Shown piece by piece: positions 24,513 to 36,110 of a stretch of DNA of 43,467 bases (position 1 is the stretch's first letter; each line of letters begins with the position of its first letter). The notes under the pieces were generated by a model that did no database searches, was not told where the DNA came from, and was given only the letters and a program-made list of their open reading frames with translations. This DNA comes from Corynebacterium flavescens. GTDB lineage: Bacteria; Actinomycetota; Actinomycetes; Mycobacteriales; Mycobacteriaceae. Location: NCBI RefSeq assembly GCF_008693105.1, contig NZ_VXKK01000019.1, positions 1 to 43,467 of the forward strand. Direction: 5' to 3'. The position numbers and the translations under genes are program-made.

Positions 24513-25310
24513 TTATTGGGAGTTGGGGAAGAGATTCCAAGGCTGGAAGAACGCGCCCTTGGAGCCGAAGGGATCACCGAAGTTATTTGGCTCTCGGCTG
24601 GGCTGAGGCGCGGGTTCTTCAGCGCCGGCCTGTGATTGGGCAGACTCACCGAGCTCTTGGGGCTCATCAGGAGTGTTGGTTTCAGAGGAGTTCGGTTGGC
24701 CTGCTGCGCCGGGAATTGTGGGCAGGTCAGGAAGCCCCGGCAGTCCCGGTATTTCGGGTTGGGAGGGGGTGCCCGGTTGCTGAGGCGAGGTAGCTTCCCC
24801 GCCTTGGTTGTTAGAGCCATTGTTAGGGGGAGTGGAGGTCTGCTCGCTCGTTGAGTTTTCTTGCTGCGGGGTTTCCGGCTCAGAAGTCTCGGATGGGCTG
24901 GTGGTTCCAGTCGGCTCTAGGTCCGTAGGTTCAGCCAAGACGGTTGGTTCCGGGGACTGCCAGTTTTGGGTCGAGAGATTATCTGGGCGATAGAAAGCAG
25001 TAGGGCCGGTGCTGCGCTGTGGAGGATTTACCACGGCGTTCGGGGCGAGGAAAGGATCGTCGGGGAGGGCGTTGATTCGCTCTTCCTCACGATCTTGCTC
25101 GCGCGAGGAAGTCTGCTGGCGAGGCTTAGAGGAGGTGGGAGCCTGACCGGAAGTGGTGCTTTCCGTGGTGGCGACGTTAGTAACCAAGGCCTCATTCGAG
25201 GAGGTGGGGGATTCCGGGCTGCCGAGCCGCCACACACCGATGCCGACGAAGACGGCAACGATCAATCCAGCGCCGATGAAGGCGTAGACGCGACGTGCCT
25301 CAGAATTCAC
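24513..25310 (-). CDS. Hypothetical proline/serine-rich membrane-anchored protein
   Basis: A 265-residue protein with a short positively charged N-terminus, one membrane segment (YAFIGAGLIVAVFVGIGVW, about residues 9-27) and a long extracytoplasmic region dominated by Pro, Ser, Thr, Glu and Gln. That region looks disordered and contains Pro-Gly spacing (IPGLPGLPDLPTIPG). No catalytic domain is visible. GTG 25310 is preferred, with AAGGAAAGGAAAA upstream; a longer frame to 25400 would add a non-membrane extension. It converges on manA. A cell-wall-spanning or envelope-associated role is plausible, but function is unknown. Confidence 0.75.
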   Translation of the reverse strand: MNSEARRVYAFIGAGLIVAVFVGIGVWRLGSPESPTSSNEALVTNVATTESTTSGQAPTSSKPRQQTSSREQDREEERINALPDDPFLAPNAVVNPPQRSTGPTAFYRPDNLSTQNWQSPEPTVLAEPTDLEPTGTTSPSETSEPETPQQENSTSEQTSTPPNNGSNNQGGEATSPQQPGTPSQPEIPGLPGLPDLPTIPGAAGQPNSSETNTPDEPQELGESAQSQAGAEEPAPQPSREPNNFGDPFGSKGAFFQPWNLFPNSQ

Positions 25311-25485
25311 TGTTTTCCTTTCCTTCGGTAACAACTTGATAACGACACTACCATCTTCGCTCAGTGATGCGAATGGGCAAGGACGTTCGGCGGGTTTCAT
25401 AGTGGTTTATGAGGGGTTTATACACAAATGTTGACACTAAGTAAGATAAAACCCAGTCGTGAGCTGGAGAGGTAAGGAGCTTGAT

Positions 25486-25839
25486 ATGAGCAGCTGGGAT
25501 GAGGCCATCTTGACCCAGGAGGACAACGTTGATTTCCTCGAAGAACTGTCGAATCTTGATGATGAAGATATCGTCGAGGCCATCGTTGATGCCTGCGCGC
25601 TGGGTATCGGCACTGAGAACGTTTCCGCAGAGGAGCAGGCAAATGCCCTGGCCGCTGCGACCATCGCTGCCATTTGGGCCGGTGCGCCTTTTAGTGCAGG
25701 CGAGGTAGTGTCCGCCTATCCATTTATTAGGCAGTTGGCTGGCTCCGGCACGGAGAGCCTTAATGAGGCAGCCCTCGAGCTCTTGGAGGGCGTCGAGGAG
25801 GATTACGATCTCGAGGCATTCATTGAGGCTGTGTCCTAA
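25486..25839 (+). CDS. DUF4259-like small acidic protein
   Basis: A 117-residue, strongly acidic helical protein beginning MSSWDEAILTQEDNVDFLEEL, similar in style to DUF4259 proteins (W-x-x-x-x-F/L-x-N/E-D...DFL). The ATG at 25486 has AAGGAG seven bases upstream, which decides the start over the in-frame codon at 25459. It occupies the place next to tmk where sahH is found in C. glutamicum and M. tuberculosis. Function is unknown. It is 45 bases upstream of tmk and likely cotranscribed with it. Confidence 0.75.
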   Translation: MSSWDEAILTQEDNVDFLEELSNLDDEDIVEAIVDACALGIGTENVSAEEQANALAAATIAAIWAGAPFSAGEVVSAYPFIRQLAGSGTESLNEAALELLEGVEEDYDLEAFIEAVS

Positions 25840-25884
25840 AGTCTTGAGGGGCATCCGTATCGAGTTGGGAGAGAGTTCGCACCC

Positions 25885-26499
25885 ATGTTGTTAAGTATTG
25901 AAGGAATTGACGGCGCGGGAAAGAACACCCTCGTCCATCGCCTGCAAGAAGAGCTGGAGGTGGAGGTCTCCGTCCTCGCATTTCCTCGCTATGAGGAGTC
26001 TATTCACGCCCAGCTGGCGCGGGAGGCCCTCTACGGACACATGGGGGACATGGTTGATTCGGCCTATGCCATGGCAACACTTTTTGCGCTGGATCGTTAC
26101 GGTGCCAAAGAAAAGTTGCTGCAGGCCGCTGAAAGCTCGGGTCTGCTCATCCTGGACCGCTACGTGGCCTCGAATGCCGCCTATTCTATGGCCCGTCTGG
26201 GTGATGATGGCGTGGCGGATTGGGTCTATGACCTCGAATATGGGCGTTTGGGTCTGCCGAAGCCAGACCTGCAAATCTTCCTCGATACAGACGTTGAGCT
26301 CGCGGCTTCCCGTGCTCGTGGACGCGAGGCCGCTGATGACACGCGCGAGCGTGATCAGTATGAAAAGGACAGCAACCTGCAATCCCGCACGGCTGCCGCC
26401 TATCGGCGCTTAGCGCAGGCGGACTGGGCGGGGCAGTGGATCGCTACTGCTGAAGTGGATATGATTGTCAGAGCCTTAAAAGACCGCCTAGGAGTGTAG
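25885..26499 (+). CDS. tmk: Thymidylate kinase
   Basis: A 204-residue dTMP kinase. The P-loop is GIDGAGKNT at residues 7-15, with Asn where many enzymes have Ser/Arg. The LID/DR region LILDRYVASNAAYSMARLG and substrate segment LAFPRYEESIHAQLAREAL match the mycobacterial-type enzyme closely. The length is normal. It is the first core gene of the tmk-mtrA-mtrB-lpqB order and its stop lies three bases before the mtrA start. Confidence 0.94.
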   Translation: MLLSIEGIDGAGKNTLVHRLQEELEVEVSVLAFPRYEESIHAQLAREALYGHMGDMVDSAYAMATLFALDRYGAKEKLLQAAESSGLLILDRYVASNAAYSMARLGDDGVADWVYDLEYGRLGLPKPDLQIFLDTDVELAASRARGREAADDTRERDQYEKDSNLQSRTAAAYRRLAQADWAGQWIATAEVDMIVRALKDRLGV

Positions 26500-26502
26500 A
26501 TA

Positions 26503-27195
26503 GTGGCCCCAAAGATTCTTGTTGTTGATGATGACCCAGCGATCTCAGAAATGCTGACCATCGTGTTGGAATCTGAGGGCTTCGTGCCCTTTGCCGTCAC
26601 GGATGGCAATGACGCGGTCCCCGCGTTTGAGGCCCACGAGCCGGATCTCATTTTGCTCGACCTGATGTTGCCTGGCATGAACGGCGTGGATATCTGCCGC
26701 GCGATTCGCAGTCAGTCCTCCGTCCCCATCGTCATGCTCACCGCCAAGACGGATACGGTGGACGTGGTCTTGGGCTTAGAGTCAGGTGCTGATGATTACA
26801 TCACCAAGCCTTTCAAGCCGAAGGAGCTTATCGCCCGCATTCGTGCTCGCCTGCGGCGAACGGCGTCTACCTCGAACGAGCTCATTGAGGTCGGTGACCT
26901 AGTCATCGATGTGCCAGAGCACACTGTCACTCGGCGCAACGGCGAGGAAATCTCTCTCACCCCCCTTGAGTTCGATCTCCTTTTGGAGATGGCGCGCAAA
27001 CCGGGGCAGGTTCATACCCGTGAAGCCCTGTTGGAGTCCGTGTGGGGCTATCGCCATGCCTCCGATACGCGCCTAGTTAATGTGCACGTGCAGCGTCTGC
27101 GCGCCAAGATCGAACGCGATCCGGAAGACCCGCAGATTGTGCTCACGGTCCGCGGAGTTGGCTATAAAACCGGGAAGACTGACGCGGGCGAGTAG
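26503..27195 (+). CDS. mtrA: Response regulator MtrA
   Basis: A 230-residue OmpR/PhoB-type regulator. The receiver domain (1-118) has the acidic pocket VVDDDP and the phosphoacceptor Asp53 (LLDLMLPG), with conserved Thr and Lys in MLTAKTD and ITKPFKP. The winged-helix domain (about 130-226) contains SLTPLEFDLLLEMARKPGQV and RLVNVHVQRLRAKIE. MtrA controls cell-wall, osmoprotection and division genes in corynebacteria. The start is GTG with AGGAG upstream inside the end of tmk. Confidence 0.95.
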   Translation: MAPKILVVDDDPAISEMLTIVLESEGFVPFAVTDGNDAVPAFEAHEPDLILLDLMLPGMNGVDICRAIRSQSSVPIVMLTAKTDTVDVVLGLESGADDYITKPFKPKELIARIRARLRRTASTSNELIEVGDLVIDVPEHTVTRRNGEEISLTPLEFDLLLEMARKPGQVHTREALLESVWGYRHASDTRLVNVHVQRLRAKIERDPEDPQIVLTVRGVGYKTGKTDAGE

Positions 27196-27265
27196 GCGGT
27201 TGTAGATCATTCTTCAAAGAATTCGGCGCCTGAAAGATGCCGCATTAGATGCCTGGCGCACTTCC

Positions 27266-29089
27266 TTGCAGGCCAGGGTCATCGGCATGATCCTTATCGC
27301 CTCTACTGTTGTCATGGTGATCTTGGCCTATGCCTTGATCTCCGTTCTGACCCAACGCCTCGTGGGGCAGAAAGAAGACGTAGCCAGGCAGGAGCTCGAT
27401 CGCGCTCGAGTCGCCGTCGAACAGCAAATCAATGCCACCGGTACTGCCAATTCCGTGCAGGTGCGTATCAACTCCGCGCGTGCGGCACTGGGGCAAATGT
27501 CGGCCCAGCCCGTCGATACGCAGGCGGTCTACGAGCCGGTCATTGTCGTCGACAACGAGGACGGCAGCGTGACCACTTCGCCGGAGGGCTACCACGTGCC
27601 GGAGAATCTTCGGGCGTTGGTGGATCAGGGCCAGCTCGCGCAGCAGTATACGTCCGTAGATCAGGCGGATGGTCAAAGCTACAACGCCTTGGTGGTGGGG
27701 ACGCCTACTGAATCGGACATTCCAGGAACCCAAGTCTACCTCGTTCTTTCGATGGAATCGGAAGAGTCCACGATGGCATTGATGCGTGGGCTGTTATCAG
27801 CAGCAGGCGTGGTTGTCGTGGTGCTCTTGGTTGGCATTGCGTGGCTGGCCACGCAGCAGGCCATTGCCCCCATTCGTTCCGCGTCTCGCATTGCTCAACG
27901 TCTGGCCGCAGGTCACCTGCGCGAGCGCATGGTGGTAGACACGGACGATGAGATGGGCCGTTTGGCTTCTTCTTTCAATGACATGGCGGACACCCTTTCC
28001 AAGCAGATTACCCAGCTCGAGGAGTATGGAGATCTGCAGCGCCAATTCACTTCCGACGTCTCTCACGAGTTGCGCACTCCCTTGACCACCGTGCGTATGG
28101 CCGCCGACATGATTGCGGCGGACGCCGATTCCTTGGAGCCGCATACTCGCCGCGCTGCTGAGCTCATGACCCGTGAGCTCGATCGATTCGAGGAGCTGCT
28201 CGCAGATCTTCTGGAGATCTCTCGCCACGATGCGGGTGTGGCCGATCTTTCCAGTACCTCGCTAGACGTGCGCTCCTGCGTGCACGCCGCTTCGAGCCAA
28301 GTGGTCCACCTTGCGGATGAGCTCGACGTCGAAGTGCGCATCAACATGCCCGAGGAGCCGGTAACCATCGAGGGCGATTCGCGCCGTATCGAGCGCGTAT
28401 TGCGTAACCTGCTGGCCAACGCCATCGATCACTCGGAGGGAAATCCGGTCACCGTGGACATGGTGGCCACCGACGAAGCGGTCGGCATTGCCGTTACCGA
28501 TCACGGTGTCGGGCTCAAGAAGGGCCAGGAGGAGCTGGTATTCAACCGCTTCTGGCGGGCAGATGCCTCCCGCAAGCGCCATTCCGGAGGAACGGGTTTG
28601 GGGTTGGCAATTGCCCGCGAGGATGTGGCCTTGCATGGCGGCACCCTAGACGCCATTGGCTACCTCGGCGTCGGCTCGCGCTTCCGCCTCATCTTGCCGC
28701 GCGTTCCCAACACGCGGATCGAAAAGGAGCCAATTGCTCTCGAGGTTCCGCATGCTGTGGAGGAATCGGAAGAATCCGGCGCAGCGCAAGCAAACCAGGC
28801 TGAAAGCCACCGCCCTCATTCTGTGGGGGAGGAGACCTCCGCCCCTGGGGCGACACCGTCTTCCGCGTCTTATGAACAGGGCGCATCCGCCATCCACGGG
28901 GATGGCATTGTGTGGCCTTCGGAGCGTGAAAAGCGTTTAGTCAGTGGCGTTGAGCCTTCGCCGCGTTCGAAGTTTGTGAAGCCAGAGACCCCGGGTGCTC
29001 AGTCCTATAGCAGCCAGGTGGCTGTGGATAAGAAGTCACCAGAGGCTGGTTCCCACGGCGATGAGGCGGGACGGGAGGCGCAGCAATGA
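27266..29089 (+). CDS. mtrB: Sensor histidine kinase MtrB
   Basis: At least 607 residues. Two membrane segments (about 8-28 and 178-198) flank an extracytoplasmic sensor region, followed by HAMP, a HisKA domain with the phosphoacceptor in FTSDVSHELRTPLTTVR, and HATPase_c motifs NLLANAIDHSEGNP, DHGVGL and GGTGLGLAI. A long acidic/Ser-rich C-terminal tail (about the last 120 residues) is non-conserved. TTG 27266 is the first usual start codon, but the frame upstream to 27206 encodes residues (AWRTSLQ across the TTG) that match the conserved MtrB N-terminus. Real initiation may therefore be at CTG 27230 or ATT 27209, which has aggcgg nine bases upstream. It overlaps lpqB by ATGA. Confidence 0.9.
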   Translation: MQARVIGMILIASTVVMVILAYALISVLTQRLVGQKEDVARQELDRARVAVEQQINATGTANSVQVRINSARAALGQMSAQPVDTQAVYEPVIVVDNEDGSVTTSPEGYHVPENLRALVDQGQLAQQYTSVDQADGQSYNALVVGTPTESDIPGTQVYLVLSMESEESTMALMRGLLSAAGVVVVVLLVGIAWLATQQAIAPIRSASRIAQRLAAGHLRERMVVDTDDEMGRLASSFNDMADTLSKQITQLEEYGDLQRQFTSDVSHELRTPLTTVRMAADMIAADADSLEPHTRRAAELMTRELDRFEELLADLLEISRHDAGVADLSSTSLDVRSCVHAASSQVVHLADELDVEVRINMPEEPVTIEGDSRRIERVLRNLLANAIDHSEGNPVTVDMVATDEAVGIAVTDHGVGLKKGQEELVFNRFWRADASRKRHSGGTGLGLAIAREDVALHGGTLDAIGYLGVGSRFRLILPRVPNTRIEKEPIALEVPHAVEESEESGAAQANQAESHRPHSVGEETSAPGATPSSASYEQGASAIHGDGIVWPSEREKRLVSGVEPSPRSKFVKPETPGAQSYSSQVAVDKKSPEAGSHGDEAGREAQQ

Positions 29090-30816
29090 GAACAGTGAAA
29101 CCGGCAATGAGAAGTTTTCGCAAGGCTGCGGCACTAGGCAGCGCCCTGGCTCTTTTTGGTTGTGTTGCCTGTTCTACCTTGCCGCATAATACTGACCCGC
29201 AGGTTATCGGCAGCTTCGAGGCGCATAGCGGCGACGAAAGCCCTTTCCTAGGACCGAAGGCTGGCCAAGAGCCGGATTTATTGTTGCGTGACTTCTTTAC
29301 TGCCACCGCGATCCCTTCGGGTGATTATGAGGCGGCACGTAGCTTTATGGATCCGGCTATTTCGGAGTCCTGGGATCCCACGGAATCGATCCTGGTGGTC
29401 GATTCCATCGATCTCAACACCGTGCACGTCGACGCGGGCCAGATTGAATACAGCGTGCGTGGAAACATCATTGGCTCACTCAACAGTGGTGGCGCCTATT
29501 CGCCGGAGAATGCCGGTTACGAGGCTCGCATGACGCTGCAGCAGATTTCAGGCGAGTGGCGCATCACAGATCTTCCCTCCGGAGCCGTCATCGAGCGCAA
29601 CGAGCTGCGCAACCGCTATCAGCCGCAGTCCCTGTATTTCTACGAGCAGTCGCGCAAGGCTTTAATTTCGGACAGGCGCTGGCTCTATAGCGGTCAAGAT
29701 CCCATGGACACTGAGCTGGTGACCTTGCTTATCGAGGGGCCTAATGCAGATCTCAAGCCGGCGACCTCTTCGCTGCTGCCAGAGACGGCCACTTTCTTGG
29801 GCGTCGAAGACGGCGAGTATCGCTTCAGCGGGATGACGGCGATGAGCCAGGAAGACAAGACCAAATTCGCGGCACAGTTAGTATGGACCTTGAACAACGC
29901 CGGCATGGGCCAAGAGTTTAGAGCCACGGCAGATGGCAGCCCCTTGGTCGAGGGCCTCGACATCATGTCCACCGATGAATTCGCGGAGTTCAATCCGCAG
30001 GAATCTCCGACATCGGTATCCTCCCTCTTCGTCCTGTATGAGGGCTCGCTGTGGTCAGTGAAGGCAACTGCGGTACAGCCGGTTTCCGGCTCCGCCGGGA
30101 CGGTCGGGGACATTCAATCCGCGGACGTCAGCGCCGGGGGCATTGTCGCTGCCGTGCGCAAGAAGTCCCCGGACGAATTCGAATTCGCCATGGGGGAGAC
30201 CACCGGCGAGTTGGGCACGGCTTTGTCGGCCAAGACTCTCGCGCGCCCCACCTTTGAGCTCAACGGTCAAGCTGCATGGACGGTGGAAGACGGCGAGCGA
30301 ATAGTGCGCGTGGTGCGTTCCTCCGCCACTGGGCAGATCACAGATGCCGCGGTGGATTCTAGCGAGGTGGACGGCATCAACGGGGAAATCTCAGTCATTC
30401 GCCTTTCCAACACCGGCGCTCGCATTGCGATGATCATTGGCGGATACGTTTATACGGGGGTGGTGACGCGCGCGACCAACGGCAAGCATCGCATCGTTAA
30501 CGTGCACGAGGTAGCCCCCGAACTCAATGGCTCAGCTTTGTCACTGGACTGGCAATCTGACGGATCGCTGCTGGTGGGAACCTCCTCGAGAAACTCGCCT
30601 GTGTGGCGCATCGAACAGGATGGTTCTGCTTCGTCGACTATGCCTTCAGGAAACATCTCAGCCCCAGTTGTTGCGGTCGCGGCCTCCCCGTCGACGCTCT
30701 ACGTCACGGATTCCCACGCCATGTTGGAGATGCCCGCGGTTGGCAGTGACAGTAGTTATTGGCGCGAGGTTCCCGGTCTGCAAGGAAAGCGTTCTTCACC
30801 TATCATCGCCAACTAG
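29086..30816 (+). CDS. lpqB: Lipoprotein LpqB
   Basis: A 576-residue secreted lipoprotein. The signal peptide ends in ALALFGCVACSTLP; both Cys26 and Cys29 are possible lipidation sites, and Cys29 aligns better with the usual start of mature LpqB (CxSLPxxxxPQxIG). A GerMN-type region follows (about 170-290), then a beta-propeller-like C-terminal domain. LpqB interacts with the MtrB sensor region in mycobacteria and modulates it. The ATG overlaps the mtrB stop (ATGA), giving one mtrA-mtrB-lpqB operon. Confidence 0.93.
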   Translation: MRTVKPAMRSFRKAAALGSALALFGCVACSTLPHNTDPQVIGSFEAHSGDESPFLGPKAGQEPDLLLRDFFTATAIPSGDYEAARSFMDPAISESWDPTESILVVDSIDLNTVHVDAGQIEYSVRGNIIGSLNSGGAYSPENAGYEARMTLQQISGEWRITDLPSGAVIERNELRNRYQPQSLYFYEQSRKALISDRRWLYSGQDPMDTELVTLLIEGPNADLKPATSSLLPETATFLGVEDGEYRFSGMTAMSQEDKTKFAAQLVWTLNNAGMGQEFRATADGSPLVEGLDIMSTDEFAEFNPQESPTSVSSLFVLYEGSLWSVKATAVQPVSGSAGTVGDIQSADVSAGGIVAAVRKKSPDEFEFAMGETTGELGTALSAKTLARPTFELNGQAAWTVEDGERIVRVVRSSATGQITDAAVDSSEVDGINGEISVIRLSNTGARIAMIIGGYVYTGVVTRATNGKHRIVNVHEVAPELNGSALSLDWQSDGSLLVGTSSRNSPVWRIEQDGSASSTMPSGNISAPVVAVAASPSTLYVTDSHAMLEMPAVGSDSSYWREVPGLQGKRSSPIIAN

Positions 30817-30848
30817 ACCCAGGGGGGAGAAGGGAGGTAAGGCAAGCG

Positions 30849-31580
30849 ATGTGGGGATGGAATACCAGCCCTGCGCACAAGCGTATGCAGGGTTTGTCGG
30901 CACGGACATGGGCATTCGGGGAGCTTCTTGTTCCTCGGCAGTGCGCTGGTTGCTTTGGCCCGGGAGAGGTTCTGTGCGTGCAGTGTCGCAGGCACTTGAG
31001 GCAGGTGCCTTATCCGGTTGACCGGCCGCGCCCCTTGGGAGCGCCGGTGTGGGCGTTGGGGGCCTATTCCGAGGTGCGTCGCAATCTCATCGTGGCGATG
31101 AAGGAGCACGATAACCGGGCAGTGCGGGCGCATGCGGGGGCAGTGTTGGCGGCTGCGATATCTTTCCTGCAGGCGCGTGGGGATATTCCAGCAGGCCTGG
31201 GGCTTGACCTCGTTCCTGCTCCGACGCGGGTGCGTTCGGCACGCAAAAGAGGCGGGGATCCAGTGGCGGCGCTGTGCCACCACGCGGCTGTGCGCTTGCC
31301 GGGCGTAGAGGTGGCGGAATGCTTGGTCTTGGCAGGCTCCGCTGCAGATCAGTCCACACTGACGGGGGAGGGGCGGTGGGCAAACATGCATGGCGCAGTC
31401 AGGTTTAGCCCGAGTGGCAGCCACGGGGGCGGGGCGCACCACCCCCACGATATGCGTGGGCACAATGTCCTGCTTGTCGACGACGTTATTACCACCGGCG
31501 CCACCGTAGCGGCGGCGATTGCCGCTCTGCGGACGTCGGGAGCGCTCGTGTGTGGAGTGCTCGTGCTCGCGGACGCTTAA
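30849..31580 (+). CDS. ComF-family phosphoribosyltransferase-like protein
   Basis: A 243-residue protein with an N-terminal Cys4 zinc finger (CAGCFGPGEVLCVQC, about residues 30-45) and a C-terminal PRTase domain with the PRPP loop NVLLVDDVITTGATV. Related ComF proteins act in DNA uptake or nucleotide salvage; the role in corynebacteria is not established. ATG 30849 is chosen for the AAGG six bases upstream and because the frame above overlaps lpqB. A His/Gly-rich insertion (SHGGGAHHPHDM) precedes the PRPP loop and could be a family-specific loop. Confidence 0.86.
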   Translation: MWGWNTSPAHKRMQGLSARTWAFGELLVPRQCAGCFGPGEVLCVQCRRHLRQVPYPVDRPRPLGAPVWALGAYSEVRRNLIVAMKEHDNRAVRAHAGAVLAAAISFLQARGDIPAGLGLDLVPAPTRVRSARKRGGDPVAALCHHAAVRLPGVEVAECLVLAGSAADQSTLTGEGRWANMHGAVRFSPSGSHGGGAHHPHDMRGHNVLLVDDVITTGATVAAAIAALRTSGALVCGVLVLADA

Positions 31581-31670
31581 GGTATCCCCCCTTGTGTGCT
31601 TAGGTTATGACCACTGCTAAGATGAAAGGTGTCACAGGAAAGTAGTCGTTGTGATTGGGAGTTAATACGC

Positions 31671-31691
31671 CACCCCCTTTGATGGGGGGTG
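31671..31691 (+). promoter_or_regulatory. GC-rich hairpin in the 5' leader of hpf
   Basis: caccccc (31671-31677) pairs perfectly with gggggtg (31685-31691). It is in the leader about 83 bases before the hpf start, and is not followed by a T-run, so it is not a standard terminator. It may influence leader structure or transcript stability. Confidence 0.4.
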
Positions 31692-31774
31692 AGAATCCGC
31701 ACTTGACCCTCAAGTCGCCGAAGCTACAGAATGTGCACTCATTCGAGTCCCCACTACTACAGGGAGGCAATTCA

Positions 31775-32419
31775 ATGTCCCAGCCCAACAATGCTCAGGT
31801 CACCATCACAGGACGCAACGTCGACGTTCCTGATCACTTCCAAGAGCGAGTCTCTGAAAAGCTGGCCAAGATTGAACGCCTCGATCCGACTCTGACTTTC
31901 TTCCATGTGGAGTTGCAGCACGAGCCGAACCCGCGCCGTGATGCCGAGTCTGATCGTATCCAGATCACTGCCACCGGTAAGGGCCACATTGCCCGTGCCG
32001 AGGCCAAGGAAGATTCTTTCTACGCCGCCCTTGAAACCGCTTTGGGCAAGATGGAACGCTCCCTGCGCAAGGTTAAGGTCCGCCGCGAATTCGTTAAGTC
32101 GGGCCACCGTGCACGCAAGGGAACCGGCGAGCTTTCCGCACAGATCGTGGCGGAAGCCGAGCAGGATCGCGCAGCTGCCGAGCGCTACGTGGATCCCTAT
32201 GCTGAGACCGTCGAGGATGTGCGCCCCGGCCAGATTGTCCGCTCCAAGGAGCACCCAGCTACGCCCATGAGCGTGGATGAGGCCCTGAGTGAGATGGAGC
32301 TGGTGGGCCATGATTTCTTCCTCTTCGTCAACGAGGAGACCGGCAAGCCCTCCGTTGTCTACCGTCGCCACGCCTTCGACTACGGCATCATCTCCCTTTC
32401 TGAGAGCGCTGAAGCCTAA
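31775..32419 (+). CDS. hpf: Ribosome hibernation promoting factor, long form
   Basis: A 214-residue long-form HPF. The N-terminal S30AE domain (about 5-105) has VTITGRNVDVPDHFQERVSE and DSFYAALETALGKMERSLRK. The C-terminal dimerisation domain (about 145-205) reads PMSVDEALSEMELVGHDFFL and ends VVYRRHAFDYGIISL. It binds 70S ribosomes in stationary phase and promotes 100S dimers. ATG 31775 has GGAGG eight bases upstream, which decides the start; the open frame extends 40 codons further up through a leader hairpin. It lies between comF and secA. Confidence 0.93.
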   Translation: MSQPNNAQVTITGRNVDVPDHFQERVSEKLAKIERLDPTLTFFHVELQHEPNPRRDAESDRIQITATGKGHIARAEAKEDSFYAALETALGKMERSLRKVKVRREFVKSGHRARKGTGELSAQIVAEAEQDRAAAERYVDPYAETVEDVRPGQIVRSKEHPATPMSVDEALSEMELVGHDFFLFVNEETGKPSVVYRRHAFDYGIISLSESAEA

Positions 32420-32432
32420 TTGGCCTAGTCTT

Positions 32433-32470
32433 CCGCCCTTCCCGCATTGCCGGGGAGGGCGGTTACTGCG
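32433..32470 (+). terminator. Probable terminator after hpf
   Basis: ccgcccttccc (32433-32443) pairs with ggggagggcgg (32452-32462), 11 pairs including one G-U, over an 8-base loop. The following sequence is only moderately T-rich. Confidence 0.6.
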
Positions 32471-32572
32471 TTTTGACGTGGTCTACAGCCAGGGCTGCAG
32501 ACTGCAGTGAGTTGCTTGTCTCTCGGGCAGGGAAAAACACTGGCCGGAATAAGATAAAGCTGAGGAAGTGAG

Positions 32573-32578
32573 TACAAT
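32573..32578 (+). promoter_or_regulatory. Candidate -10 element of secA
   Basis: TACAAT lies 48 bases upstream of the secA GTG, leaving room for a short leader containing AAGGA. No clear -35 element was seen. Confidence 0.35.
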
Positions 32579-32625
32579 GTTCGAGAGTTACCCAATATTG
32601 ATGCGACAAGAAGGACTATCTAGAA

Positions 32626-35208
<2,583 letters not shown>

Positions 35209-35300
35209 CCTGGCGGCTTTCCTCTAGGGCTTAGGTTTTGGAGGAAAGTAGTCTAGGATAGGGAGCAAGTTAAACATCGTCCCTCTCTCATAGGTGTAGT

Positions 35301-36110
35301 TTGCGCGTGCGTATCCCTTCTTTCCGCCTAGGCTTCTCGGTCTTGGCCATGGCCACACTTCTTAGTGGCCCAGTGCCGGCCTTGGCCTATGAGCCGCATA
35401 ATGAAGGCGAAGACTCCTGCCGCGTTTCCTATGATCGGTCGCAGACCCACGCTTGGGGTTCGGCGGCGGAGGAAGTCTATAACATCGCTCAAGAGCGCAA
35501 AGGTGCGCTGTCTGAGTTTGGAGTCTTAAGCCCACAGCAGCTGCAGCACGCCTTTGACTTCTATTTCGGGGAAGAGCGTGTAGCAAACGCTATTCGCAGT
35601 GCCCAGGGTCCAGCGAATAAGACCCAAGCCCTGACGGAGTATCCGTGGGCTCTTAGCGCGGAGAGCGTCAAGGCGCCGCAAAGAACCGCCGGTCCTAGCG
35701 AAAAGCAGGTCTTGGATTACCTTGGGGCGCTCAGCTCCGAGTTTTTGAAACTGCGCGTCAGCGCACAGCCGGGTCTGCATCCGTCTAATGCTGCCCAGGC
35801 GCCAACGCCGGCGGCGGGTGCTAACCCCGCAGCAGAGCAGTTCCCGCAGGGTTTCCCAGACTATGCAGCCGCCCTAGACCGGGCTCAGGACCTTGGCGGC
35901 AGCGCCGACAAGCCCTGCACTCAGGAACCAGGCCAAGAGAGCCAGACCACAGCCCAAGGCGGCGAGAATGCGCCTGCGGTGCCGGAGTCTTTCTTTGGCC
36001 CGCTCGCCGCGGTCTTTGGAGGCACAGCGGCGGCCACGGCGGCCATTGCCTCCGTGTGGGGTTCGCTCGACTGGACTTCCATCCTTACCGCACTGGGCTC
36101 ACTCATTTAA
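35301..36110 (+). CDS. Secreted hypothetical protein
   Basis: A 269-residue protein with a Sec signal peptide (hydrophobic LGFSVLAMATLLSGP, cleavage expected after PALA). The mature part has two Cys, in DSCRVSYD and DKPCTQEPG, that could form a disulfide. A Pro/Ala/Gln-rich linker (about 155-235) leads to a hydrophobic C-terminal stretch (VFGGTAAATAAIASVWGSL) that may be a second membrane-associated helix. No domain is recognised. It lies between secA and the Rv3235-like gene, a usual place for envelope genes in corynebacteria. The TTG start at 35301 is uncertain; GTG 35307 is in frame. Confidence 0.7.
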   Translation: MRVRIPSFRLGFSVLAMATLLSGPVPALAYEPHNEGEDSCRVSYDRSQTHAWGSAAEEVYNIAQERKGALSEFGVLSPQQLQHAFDFYFGEERVANAIRSAQGPANKTQALTEYPWALSAESVKAPQRTAGPSEKQVLDYLGALSSEFLKLRVSAQPGLHPSNAAQAPTPAAGANPAAEQFPQGFPDYAAALDRAQDLGGSADKPCTQEPGQESQTTAQGGENAPAVPESFFGPLAAVFGGTAAATAAIASVWGSLDWTSILTALGSLI

